In this document: positions 21,522 to 28,766 of the stretch, one piece after another | Layout of the letters: every line of letters begins with the position of its first letter | Position numbering within the stretch: the stretch's first letter is position 1 | Source: JBEKVE01 sp049514335 | Lineage (GTDB): Bacteria; Actinomycetota; Acidimicrobiia; Acidimicrobiales; UBA8190 | Length of the DNA stretch: 29,481 bases | Reading direction: 5' to 3' | Assembly (NCBI GenBank): GCA_049514335.1 | Contig: JBEKVE010000015.1 | Location: 1-29,481, forward strand | Translations under genes and position numbers: made by a program | Notes under the pieces: model-generated | The model's database searches: none | Told to the model about the DNA's origin: nothing | Seen by the model: the letters and a program-made list of their open reading frames with translations, nothing else

Positions 21522-22904
21522 TCAGGGCTTTGGCAGGTTAGCAGTCCCCCCGGACGGCCCCACAGGGCCGCTCGGGCCGTCCCCACCGTCGTCGGAAAGG
21601 ACCCACACCACGCCGTCGGCGGTATCGCGCACCTCCACCCCCAGGGCGCCCAACCGGTCGCGCACCGTGTCGGCTTGGGCGAAGCGACGCTCGGCCCGGG
21701 CCTCGTCCCTGAGCGCCAAGGCCAGTTCCACGAACGGTGCCACCACCTCGGCCGGATCTCCTGTGCCGCGTTCGGCCACGTCGCCCAGGGCCATGACCAT
21801 GGCCCGCAGACTGGCGCGCCCGCGGTCGAGGGCGTCGGACTGCAGCGTGTCTGCGCTCCACGCCCACAGCTCGTCGTCGAGCGCCAGCACGGCGCCCACC
21901 ATGGCAGGGGCGTCCGCCGCCTCCCGCGCGGCGCGGAACGCCTCCTCGTGGAGACGCACGGCGTCGAGCAGCGGTGGTCCTCCCCCGCCCGGTCCAGTGG
22001 TCGGTCCCCCCGGGTCCGGTCCTGCGTCGGTCCCCGTTCCTTTGCCTGCCCCGCCGGCGGCGCCGGCACCCGGACCGGCGTCGCTTCCCGGCCGTCGCTC
22101 CGCCAGCTCTGCTGCCACCTCCAGGATGCGCTCGAGGGGGAAGGGCTCGCCTGGCTCGAGGCGCGCCGAGCGGCCCCGCACCCGCACCGTGACGCCGCCG
22201 CGCCCGGTGACGAGGGCGCTGCGGACGTCGAGATCGATGCACAGCGCGGTGTGCTCGTCCACCCCGACCACGAACGTCCCCGGTGGAAGGTCACCCTCCA
22301 GGGCGGCCAGGCGGTCCTCGCCCAGGTAGCAGAAGCGGGTGTCGTGGGTGCCGCCCTCGGCGTTGTCGTAGTGGGGGATGAGCACCACCGGCAGTCCGAG
22401 CGGCGACAGCAGGTCGAGCCCGGCAAGCCAGTGGGGGTCCTCGCCCACCTTGTAGATCTCGTACACCGGCACGGTGGCGACCCCGAGCGTGAGAGCGGCG
22501 GCGGAGGCGAAGGTCACTGCCCCGCCGTGGGCCAGCTTCTCGGCCAGGATCGAGGGGACGAGGGTCTTCTCCCACTGGCGCAGGGCGTAGCTGGGACTGC
22601 CGGGCCCGGCGAAGACGAGGGGGGCGGCCACCAGGCGGGCCACCAGGGCGTCACCGCCCGGGCCTTCGAGATCGGCGGCGCGACGCATGCCGGCGGTCTC
22701 GAGGGTGGCGCCCACGCTGTCGCGAAAGTAGGTGACGGCGCGCGCCGCGATCTCCGCCGCGTTGGTCTGGAAGCCGAAGGGTGTGTCGAGGAGCAGTCCC
22801 CGCATGGGGCCGGGGCCGAGCTGCTCGACCACGCTGCGGTGCACCTTGGCCATGGTGGGGGCGGTCTCCCCCGATCCCATGACGGTGAGCAGGCGCGGCG
22901 TCAC
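21522..22904 (-). CDS. Fusion: S51/class-I-GATase-like domain plus CysRS C-terminal (DALR-type) domain
   Basis: The 460-residue product starts at GTG 22904, overlapping the DUF2017 stop. Residues 1-230 resemble the peptidase E/cyanophycinase group: TVMGSGETAPTM, LLLDTPFGFQTNA, FAGPGSPSYALRQW and TFASAAALTLG, where Ser134 is at the nucleophile position although the usual GxSAG glycine is Ala. A Gly/Pro/Asp-rich linker follows (about 270-310). Residues ~315-445 match the C-terminal helical domain of cysteinyl-tRNA synthetase: ALALRDEARAERRFAQADTV then RDRLGALGVEVRDTADGVVW. No HIGH or KMSKS catalytic motifs occur, so it is not a synthetase. Fourth gene of the ctaA-clpS unit and directly upstream of tRNA-Glu. 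Function unknown. Confidence 0.78.
   Translation of the reverse strand: MTPRLLTVMGSGETAPTMAKVHRSVVEQLGPGPMRGLLLDTPFGFQTNAAEIAARAVTYFRDSVGATLETAGMRRAADLEGPGGDALVARLVAAPLVFAGPGSPSYALRQWEKTLVPSILAEKLAHGGAVTFASAAALTLGVATVPVYEIYKVGEDPHWLAGLDLLSPLGLPVVLIPHYDNAEGGTHDTRFCYLGEDRLAALEGDLPPGTFVVGVDEHTALCIDLDVRSALVTGRGGVTVRVRGRSARLEPGEPFPLERILEVAAELAERRPGSDAGPGAGAAGGAGKGTGTDAGPDPGGPTTGPGGGGPPLLDAVRLHEEAFRAAREAADAPAMVGAVLALDDELWAWSADTLQSDALDRGRASLRAMVMALGDVAERGTGDPAEVVAPFVELALALRDEARAERRFAQADTVRDRLGALGVEVRDTADGVVWVLSDDGGDGPSGPVGPSGGTANLPKP
21535..21563 (-). promoter_or_regulatory. Candidate tRNA-cluster promoter inside the 3' end of the fusion gene
   Basis: Reading leftward, GTGGGG (21558-21563), a 17-nt spacer and TAACCT (21535-21540) would start transcription near 21528, about 15 nt before tRNA-Glu. 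It lies within the last codons of the fusion gene and overlaps a 9-bp inverted repeat GGACGGCCC/GGGCCGTCC (21552-21582). Confidence 0.45.
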
Positions 22905-23362
22905 AGCGCGTCCGACAGCGAGCCGACGATCTCGTCCTGGAGCATGCTCAGGTACTGGTAGACGGTGAACTGGTCGGCGGCGGGGTCATCGGGCTCCACC
23001 CCGGCGAACTCCTCGCTCACGTCGAGGGCGGTGCCCACGAGCAGGCGCAACACCTCCACCGCACCCAGCCAGGCCTGGAGGTCGCTCTCGTCCAGGGTGG
23101 GCGCGTCGACCGTCGCCACCAGGATGTCGAGCACCTGGCGGTGATGCTCGAGGAGCTGGGCCCCCATCATGTCCCGGTAGTCGTTCTGCGCCGCCTCGTC
23201 GTCGGTGTATGCCACCGGGAACAGCCGGCGCGCCGCCGGCTCGTCCTCGGCCACGAGCTCCCTGATCTCGTCGGGGAGCATGCGGAGCAGGTCGCGCTCG
23301 GGGGCTTCGAGCCCGGGCCGGAAGCGACCGTGGCGATCGCGGGCGAAGCGGCGGCGACCCAC
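22901..23362 (-). CDS. DUF2017 family protein
   Basis: The 153-residue, mostly helical, acidic protein starts at GTG 23362, directly after the clpS stop. Conserved-looking blocks are LEAPERDLLRMLPDEIRELV, RRLFPVAYTDDEAAQNDYRD, LLEHHRQVLDILV, WLGAVEVLRLLVGTALDV and YQYLSMLQDEIVGSL. DUF2017 sits next to clpS in many actinobacteria, suggesting a link to the Clp protease pathway, but no activity is known. Its TGA overlaps the GTG of the following gene. Confidence 0.85.
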   Translation of the reverse strand: MGRRRFARDRHGRFRPGLEAPERDLLRMLPDEIRELVAEDEPAARRLFPVAYTDDEAAQNDYRDMMGAQLLEHHRQVLDILVATVDAPTLDESDLQAWLGAVEVLRLLVGTALDVSEEFAGVEPDDPAADQFTVYQYLSMLQDEIVGSLSDAL

Positions 23363-23668
23363 CTACGAGGCCTGTTCCATGGTGGCCCACAGCCCGTGCT
23401 GATGGAGTCGGAAGACGTCGAGCTCGGCCCGCTCACGCGGCCCCGAGCTCACCACCGCCCGCCCCTTGTGATGGACGTCGAGCATGAGCTTGGTGGCCTT
23501 GTCGCGGCTGTAGCCGAAGAGCTTCTGGAAGACGTAGGTGACGTAGGACATCAGGTTGATCGGGTCGTTCCACACGATGACCTGCCACGGACGGTCGGGA
23601 CGCAGGTCCTCGCCCCCCTCGGGACGGTCGACCTCGACCGGCTCGACCTCGGTCAGAGGCCCCGTCAT
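23363..23668 (-). CDS. clpS: ATP-dependent Clp protease adaptor ClpS
   Basis: Delivers N-degron substrates to the ClpAP/ClpCP protease. The 101-residue product starts at ATG 23668, which overlaps the ctaA stop (ATGA); a longer open frame reads into the ctaA tail. After a flexible acidic N-terminus come PWQVIVWNDPINLMSYVTYV (with the conserved Asn-Asp pocket residues), FQKLFGYSRDKATKLMLDVH and HKGRAVVSSGPRERAE. The length and motif order are standard for the family. It is cotranscribed with ctaA and DUF2017. Confidence 0.95.
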   Translation of the reverse strand: MTGPLTEVEPVEVDRPEGGEDLRPDRPWQVIVWNDPINLMSYVTYVFQKLFGYSRDKATKLMLDVHHKGRAVVSSGPRERAELDVFRLHQHGLWATMEQAS

Positions 23669-24693
23669 GGGCGGGCCGGTGACACCGTGACCGGGGTGGG
23701 CGTGACCGCGTCCGGGGTGGGCGTGGCGCCGGTGGTGGCCACGACATCCGGGGTGGGCGTGGCGCCGGGGGTGGGGGAGGTCTCGGGGCGGTGCCGGGTG
23801 AGCCCGTCGTAGAACCACAGCATCGCCGTCCACACCACCGTGGCCCCGAAGACGTGCACCCCCACCAGGAGCGGAGGGAGATGACTGAAGTACTGCGTGT
23901 AGCCGATGACGCCCTGGGCGGCCATGGCGGCGACGAGCAGCCGGGTCCGCAGGAGCACGCTCTCGGGCGCGCCGTTGCGGGCCAGCAGGACGAGCAGGCC
24001 CAGGGTCAGGCCCACCAGGACGAGCACGATCCCGGAGTGCAGCCGTGCCATGTCGGCCAGCGGCACGGGCACGCGCTTGGCGCCCACCCCCCCGGCGTGC
24101 GGGCCGGCACCGGTGGTGGCCGTGCCCGCCGCCACGGCCAGGGCCAGCAACCCGAGCATCACCCGGCTGAGCAGCAGCTCGTGGCGGCCGACCAAGCGGG
24201 GCGGGGCGGCGCCCGACCGGTCAGCACCCGACCCGTGCGCACCATGTGCACGGCCGGCCCGGAGGGCGAGCACGACGGCGTCGCTCAGGATGGCGATGCC
24301 CAAGAGGAAGTGGCACATCACCACGTAGGCGTTGAGCTTCGTGTAGACGACCACCGCCCCGACCACGGCTTCGGCCACCACCCCGCCCACCAGCCCCGCC
24401 GACAGCCACACCAGGTCGGGGCGCCGGGGGGTGCGCCGCAGGGCGGCCACCAGGGTGAGGAGGGCGAAGACGCACAGCACCACCACCACCATGCGGTTGC
24501 CGAACTCCACCACGGGGTGCAGCGACAGGGCCGGGGTGAGGTGCTCCCGGGAGCATGTGGGCCAGTCCGGGCAGCCGAGCCCGGAGTCCGACAGGCGGAC
24601 GGCCGCCCCCGACACGATGTTGAGCGCCACCAGCACCAGCGCCACCTGGGTGATGCGGAGGAATCGCTGAGGGCGGACGTCGGGCAGGGGCAC
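23665..24693 (-). CDS. ctaA: Heme A synthase (CtaA/Cox15)
   Basis: Oxidises heme O to heme A for the terminal cytochrome oxidase, in the cytoplasmic membrane. The 342-residue product is started at GTG 24693; the long upstream extension has no membrane or family sequence. Eight hydrophobic segments are visible. Heme-ligand and conserved sites are SGLGCPDWPTC (Cys pair of the first outer loop), LHPVVEFGNRM (His and Glu), MCHFLLG, LHSGIVL and GVHVFGATVV. The last 40 residues form a Thr/Pro repeat tail. TACGAT (24703-24708, minus strand) is the likely -10 box. It is divergent from ctaB, the preceding enzyme in the pathway. Confidence 0.93.
   Translation of the reverse strand: MPLPDVRPQRFLRITQVALVLVALNIVSGAAVRLSDSGLGCPDWPTCSREHLTPALSLHPVVEFGNRMVVVVLCVFALLTLVAALRRTPRRPDLVWLSAGLVGGVVAEAVVGAVVVYTKLNAYVVMCHFLLGIAILSDAVVLALRAGRAHGAHGSGADRSGAAPPRLVGRHELLLSRVMLGLLALAVAAGTATTGAGPHAGGVGAKRVPVPLADMARLHSGIVLVLVGLTLGLLVLLARNGAPESVLLRTRLLVAAMAAQGVIGYTQYFSHLPPLLVGVHVFGATVVWTAMLWFYDGLTRHRPETSPTPGATPTPDVVATTGATPTPDAVTPTPVTVSPARP
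23691..23768. repeat. Direct repeats encoding the Thr/Pro tail of CtaA
   Basis: CCGGGGTGGGCGTG occurs at 23691-23704, 23712-23725 and 23748-23761; the last two lie within a 22-nt repeat (23711-23732 and 23747-23768). On the minus strand they encode ATPTPDVV and ATPTPDAV units at the end of ctaA, just before clpS. Confidence 0.7.
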
Positions 24694-24820
24694 CGGGTGA
24701 CCATCGTACCGGCGCCCCGTTCGGGGTCCCCAGGGGGCCCGTCGATCTCCGTTGGCCCCCACCTGGACGATGGCGCGGGTCCCGGTCCCGGCGCGCCACC
24801 GTCGGAGGGCGCGCCCGACA

Positions 24821-24849
24821 TTGTCCGCATGGGGAGCCCGCCGTAGGCT
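24821..24849 (+). promoter_or_regulatory. Promoter of ctaB
   Basis: TTGTCC (24821-24826), a 17-nt spacer and TAGGCT (24844-24849) are followed by 8 nt and ATG 24858. There is no ribosome binding site, so the message is probably leaderless or has 1-2 extra bases. The ctaA promoter lies on the other strand of the same 164-nt gap. Confidence 0.6.
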
Positions 24850-24857
24850 CGCCCCCG

Positions 24858-25769
24858 ATGTCCTCACTTTCTGCCGCGGTCCCCCGCGGGTTCCGGGCAG
24901 GCGGCAGCAGGATCCGCAGCTACGTGGCGCTCACCAAGCCCCGCATCATCGAGCTCCTCCTCGTCACCACCCTCCCCACCATGCTGGTGGCCCGCCGGGG
25001 CATCCCGTCGGTCCTCCTCATGCTCGCCACCCTGGCCGGGGGGGCGCTCGCCGCCGGCGGGGCCAACGCCTTCAACATGGTCCTCGACCGCGACATCGAC
25101 AAGGTGATGCACCGCACCCGGAACCGTCCCCTCGTGACGGGCGAGGTGACACCCGTGGCCGCCACCGTGTTCGCCGTGGCGCTCGAGGGCGCCGCCTTCG
25201 CCGAGCTGTGGGGGGCGGTCAACCTGCTGTGCGCCGTGCTGGCGGTGTCGGCCACCGCCTTCTACGTGGTGGTCTACACGCTCCTGCTCAAGCGCCACTC
25301 AAGCCAGAACATCGTCATCGGGGGAGCGGCGGGGGCGGTGCCGGTTCTCGTGGGATGGGCGGCGGTCACCGACCGGCTGGGGTGGGCCCCGCTCGTGCTG
25401 TTTGCCGTGATCGTGATCTGGACGCCGCCGCACTTCTGGGCCCTGGCCGTTCGCTACCGGGAGGACTACGCAAAGGCCAACGTCCCGATGCTGCCGGTGG
25501 TGGCCACCTTCCGGCGCACTGCCCGCCAGATCCTGCTCTACACGGTGGTGCTCGTGGCCCTGACCGTCCTCTTCGCCCCCGTCGGCCACATGGGGGCGCT
25601 CTACCTGGTGAGCGCGCTGGTGCTCGGTGCGGTGTTCCTGGTGTTCGCCCTCCGCCTGCGGAGCCAGGAGTCGACCAAGGCCGCCATGGCGCTGTTCCGC
25701 TACTCGATCACCTACCTGACGCTTCTGTTCGCGGCCATGGCCGGTGACGTGCTGGTGCGGTTCCATTGA
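24858..25769 (+). CDS. ctaB: Protoheme IX farnesyltransferase (heme O synthase)
   Basis: Adds a farnesyl group to heme B to make heme O, the substrate of CtaA. The 303-residue UbiA-superfamily membrane protein starts at ATG 24858. The first Asp-rich motif is NMVLDRDIDKVMHRTRNRPL and the second YREDYAKANVPMLPVV; ALTKPRIIELLLVTTLPTML and IVIWTPPHFWALAVRY are typical of CtaB/CyoE. About eight or nine hydrophobic helices are present. It is divergent from ctaA and followed after 24 nt by a thioredoxin-like gene in the same direction. Confidence 0.95.
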   Translation: MSSLSAAVPRGFRAGGSRIRSYVALTKPRIIELLLVTTLPTMLVARRGIPSVLLMLATLAGGALAAGGANAFNMVLDRDIDKVMHRTRNRPLVTGEVTPVAATVFAVALEGAAFAELWGAVNLLCAVLAVSATAFYVVVYTLLLKRHSSQNIVIGGAAGAVPVLVGWAAVTDRLGWAPLVLFAVIVIWTPPHFWALAVRYREDYAKANVPMLPVVATFRRTARQILLYTVVLVALTVLFAPVGHMGALYLVSALVLGAVFLVFALRLRSQESTKAAMALFRYSITYLTLLFAAMAGDVLVRFH

Positions 25770-25793
25770 CCGGCGTCGCCCGCGCCCGCTGAC

Positions 25794-26351
25794 GTGGATG
25801 CGCCGGGACCCCCCGCCCCCCCGGGACGCAGGCGCTGGGTGGTGTGGGGAGGCGGGGCGCTGCTGGCGGTGGGCCTCGTGATCGGGCTCGTGGCCACGAG
25901 CAGCACCCCGCTGCGTCACGCCCCGTCGTTCCGCCTGCCGCGCCTCGGCGGCGGTCCCGCCGTGGGGCTCCCGCTCCCGGGCACGGCCACGCACCTCCCG
26001 GTGGTGCTCACGTTCTTCGCCTCGTGGTGCGGACCGTGTCACCGCGACCTGCCCGTGATCGCCGCCGCCGCCCGCCGCGAGGAGGCCGCCGGCGGACGCG
26101 TGCAGTTCCTCGGGGTGGACGGAAACGACGGAGCCGCAGCCGGGCTCGCCTTCGCCCGCCGCAGCGGTGTCACCTTCCCCGTGGCCGCCGACGCGGCCAG
26201 CGCCGTCGCCCCCCGTTTCACCCTCGACGGCTATCCCGACACGGTGTTCATCGACGCCACCGGCCAGATCGTGGGAACGGTGCGCGGGCCGGTGAGCCGG
26301 GCCACCCTCGACCGCTGGTTGGCGCGGCTGGCACCGGCCTCGAGCACGTAG
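25794..26351 (+). CDS. Membrane-anchored thioredoxin-like protein (TlpA/ResA type)
   Basis: The 185-residue product starts at GTG 25794. A Pro/Arg-rich N-terminus precedes a single signal anchor (WVVWGGGALLAVGLVIGLVA), then an extracytoplasmic thioredoxin fold: VVLTFFASWCGPCHRDLPVI with the active CxxC, VQFLGVDGNDG, and the cis-Pro region LDGYPDTVFIDATGQIVG. Proteins of this type keep cysteines reduced during cytochrome c or Cu-A centre maturation; its place behind ctaB fits a role in oxidase assembly (inference). Confidence 0.87.
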   Translation: MDAPGPPAPPGRRRWVVWGGGALLAVGLVIGLVATSSTPLRHAPSFRLPRLGGGPAVGLPLPGTATHLPVVLTFFASWCGPCHRDLPVIAAAARREEAAGGRVQFLGVDGNDGAAAGLAFARRSGVTFPVAADAASAVAPRFTLDGYPDTVFIDATGQIVGTVRGPVSRATLDRWLARLAPASST

Positions 26352-26459
26352 CGGAGCGCGTCCAGCCCAAGACCTCTGCACCCGCCCCGGGCCCGGCCCG
26401 CCCTTCACTCCCCGGGGCGCGTGCGTCAAGAGGGGGCGGACGGCCGCCGATACCGTGGC

Positions 26460-27170
26460 ATGGCCAGTCCCAAAGAGCCCACCAGGGCGGCCCGGCGGTT
26501 CCGTGCCGTCGTGGTGGCGGGGGCGGCCGTCATCGCCGCCACCGTGTTCCTGCCCTGGGCCAGCGTGTCGGGCTACACCTACACGTTCCTGGGGGTCGAC
26601 AGCTGGAAGGTGCTGCCCGTCGGCGAGCTGGTGGTGGTGGCGGCGGGGGCGATCGCCTCCATGGTGTGGCTCGGCCACGTCAAGCGCATCGGCCTGCTCG
26701 TGGGTGGCGCCGTGCTCGTGCTCGATACGGCGGGGTGGTTCGCGGCCGCACGACTGGCCGACGTCCACAACACCGACACGTACTTCCGCATCTGGGCGGC
26801 GATCACGGTCCGGCCGGCGTGGGCGGGGTGGATCGGTGTGGCGGCGGGCTTCTGCCTGCTCACGGGGGCGGCGGCGAACTGGGCCCCGCTCCGATCCGAA
26901 CCCGGTCCGGACACCACCCCGGCTGGGTCCCTGCGGCCGGGGCCCGGCGACCTCCCTGACCCGCCCGAGCTCCCCCGTCTCTCCGATCTGCCGGACATGG
27001 TGGTCCGGCCGCCGGTGACCGCGGCGGAGCGTCCGGCGGCTCTGTCCGATGACGTCTCACCGGCGACATGGCTGGCCGAGGACTGGGTGGTCGGCCCGGC
27101 GGACGTCGAGGCCCAGTTGCCCCACCTCGACGACGTGCTGGCACCGCCGCGCCGGGTCGAGCACCGCTGA
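26460..27170 (+). CDS. Four-TM membrane protein of unknown function
   Basis: The 236-residue product is started at ATG 26460; a GTG at 26421 is an in-frame alternative. Four hydrophobic segments occur: VVVAGAAVIAATVFLPWASV, VGELVVVAAGAIASMVWLG, IGLLVGGAVLVLDTAGWF and WAGWIGVAAGFCLLTGAAAN. The loop motif FLPWASVSGYTYTFLGVDSW is reminiscent of small actinobacterial membrane proteins with no known role. The C-terminal ~90 residues are Pro- and Asp-rich and cytoplasmic-like. It may be cotranscribed with the thioredoxin gene 108 nt upstream. Confidence 0.7.
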   Translation: MASPKEPTRAARRFRAVVVAGAAVIAATVFLPWASVSGYTYTFLGVDSWKVLPVGELVVVAAGAIASMVWLGHVKRIGLLVGGAVLVLDTAGWFAAARLADVHNTDTYFRIWAAITVRPAWAGWIGVAAGFCLLTGAAANWAPLRSEPGPDTTPAGSLRPGPGDLPDPPELPRLSDLPDMVVRPPVTAAERPAALSDDVSPATWLAEDWVVGPADVEAQLPHLDDVLAPPRRVEHR

Positions 27171-27200
27171 CCCGACGGCGCCGGGCCGAAGGCGCACGCC

Positions 27201-27932
27201 TCAGGTCGCCACCACGGCGAAGCGGGGCGTGACGCCCAGGAGACGTTCGGGCAGCGCCATCTCGAGCGAGCCCGCCCACTCGACGTCGCGCAGGCGCACG
27301 AGCCGGGGCGCCGACCAGCCCGCCTGAGCCACCAGCGCGGCCACGGCGCGCGGATGGGTGCCCGATCCGAGCGGGAGCGCCCGCCGCACGTCGGCGGGGT
27401 AGGGCGCGTGGTGGTCGTCGGCCCCGCCCCGGGCACGGCGCAGCCACGTCCGGGCCGTGCCCCGCGCCCTCTCCAGCGCGTCGGCCGCACCCCACAGGGA
27501 CTCCACCGCCACCAGCCGACCGCCGGGGGCGGCCGCCCGCCACGCTCCCAGGGCGGCCGCGGGGTCGGGCAACGTCCACAGGACGTGGCGCTCCATGACG
27601 GCGTCGAACCCCTGCGGCGGGTCCTCGGCCAGCCCCACCACCACGTCGATGTCGAGGTTCTCGGCGCTCGCCGCGGCCCGGAGGCGCTCGAGCATCCCGG
27701 GGGACAGGTCGAGGGCGGTGACGCGGTGCCCGAGGCGCGCCGCCACCAGGCTCAGGAACCCCGTCCCCGCCCCGCAGTCGAGGACGCGGGCGGGCGCCGG
27801 AGGGAGCAGCGCTTCGAGCGCGGCGGTCCACGCCGCCTGCACCGCCGGGCTCCGGGGCCGGTGGCCAGGGGAGTCGTCGTAGGTGGCGGCGTCGTCGTCC
27901 CAGTAGGTGCGGATCTCGTCGAGGATGGCCAT
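27201..27932 (-). CDS. Class I SAM-dependent methyltransferase (type 11)
   Basis: The 243-residue product starts at ATG 27932. It opens with IRTYWDDDAATYDDSPGH, as in many small-molecule and lipid methyltransferases, then motif I RVLDCGAGTGFLSLVAARLG, motif II VTALDLSPGMLERLR, FDAVMERHVLWTLPDP and post-I WRAAAPGGRLVAVES. The C-terminal part (DDHHAPYPADVRRALPL, WSAPRLVRLRDVEW) would shape the substrate site, which cannot be named. TAGAAC lies 6 nt before the ATG, again suggesting a leaderless start. It is divergent from the second SDR. Confidence 0.88.
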   Translation of the reverse strand: MAILDEIRTYWDDDAATYDDSPGHRPRSPAVQAAWTAALEALLPPAPARVLDCGAGTGFLSLVAARLGHRVTALDLSPGMLERLRAAASAENLDIDVVVGLAEDPPQGFDAVMERHVLWTLPDPAAALGAWRAAAPGGRLVAVESLWGAADALERARGTARTWLRRARGGADDHHAPYPADVRRALPLGSGTHPRAVAALVAQAGWSAPRLVRLRDVEWAGSLEMALPERLLGVTPRFAVVAT

Positions 27933-27970
27933 TCCCGTGTTCTACTTTGCGCCGACGCGAGGAGGCGCAC

Positions 27971-28750
27971 ATGGAGATCGAGGGATCGAGCGTGCTCGTC
28001 ACGGGGGCGTCGTCGGGGATCGGTGCCGCCCTGGCCCGCCTGCTCGCCCGCCGGGGGGCGACCGTCGGGCTGGTGGCGCGACGGGCCGACCGACTGGCGG
28101 CCGTGCTCGAGGAGTGCCGCGGCGATGCCCCGGGGTCCCGGTCGTGGGTGGCGGACCTCGGTGACGTCGAGCTGGCCGAGCGCGTGGCGGTCGAGGCGTG
28201 GGAGGCCTTCGGCGGTCTCGACTGCCTGGTGAACAACGCCGGCGTGCCCATGCGCCGGCACACCACCGAGCTCGACTACAGCACCCTGGAGTGGGTGATG
28301 CGGGTCAACTTCTTCGCCCCGGCCCGCATGACGATGGCGCTGCTCCCCCGCATGACCGGTCGCGGCGGCGGCATGATCGTGAACGTGTCGAGCGTGGCGG
28401 GGCGGCTCGGCAACGCCAACGAGGCGGCCTACTCGGCCAGCAAATTCGCCCTGTGCGGCTGGAGCGAGGCCATCGCCGTCGACCTCTTCGACACGCCCAT
28501 CCAGATACGGCTCGTGAATCCCGGTCCCATCGACACCGAGATCTGGGACCTGCCCGGCAACGACGACCCCCTCTACGCCGGGCCCAAGATCCCCGCCGAG
28601 GAGATGGCCGAGGGCATCGTGGCCGCCATGGAGGGCGACACCTTCGAGCACTACGTGCCCGACATGCGCTCCATCGTCGAGGCGAAGACCGCCAATCCCG
28701 ATCCGTTCATCGAGGGGATGGCGTCCATGCTGCGCCCCGGCACGCCCTGA
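27971..28750 (+). CDS. Short-chain dehydrogenase/reductase (copy 2)
   Basis: The 259-residue product starts at ATG 27971, preceded by GAGGAGG. The core is VLVTGASSGIGAALARLLAR, ARRADRLAAVLEEC, GGLDCLVNNAGVP, MIVNVSSVAGRL (catalytic Ser) and YSASKFALCGWSEA (Tyr-Lys), then VNPGPIDTEIWDLPG. It shares the TGASSGIGAAL, ARRADRLA, GGLDCLVNNA and FA-xGWSE blocks and the TEIW region with the SDR at 17419-18213, so the two are paralogues. TACTTT at 27943-27948 is a possible -10. Substrate unknown. Confidence 0.9.
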   Translation: MEIEGSSVLVTGASSGIGAALARLLARRGATVGLVARRADRLAAVLEECRGDAPGSRSWVADLGDVELAERVAVEAWEAFGGLDCLVNNAGVPMRRHTTELDYSTLEWVMRVNFFAPARMTMALLPRMTGRGGGMIVNVSSVAGRLGNANEAAYSASKFALCGWSEAIAVDLFDTPIQIRLVNPGPIDTEIWDLPGNDDPLYAGPKIPAEEMAEGIVAAMEGDTFEHYVPDMRSIVEAKTANPDPFIEGMASMLRPGTP

Positions 28751-28766
28751 TCGACCGGGCCGAAGC

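Noticed and set aside
26860..27950. Long minus-strand frame through the methyltransferase region
   Set aside because: It is the methyltransferase region read in another frame; composition is Arg/Gly/Pro noise, and the real motifs lie in the 27201-27932 frame.
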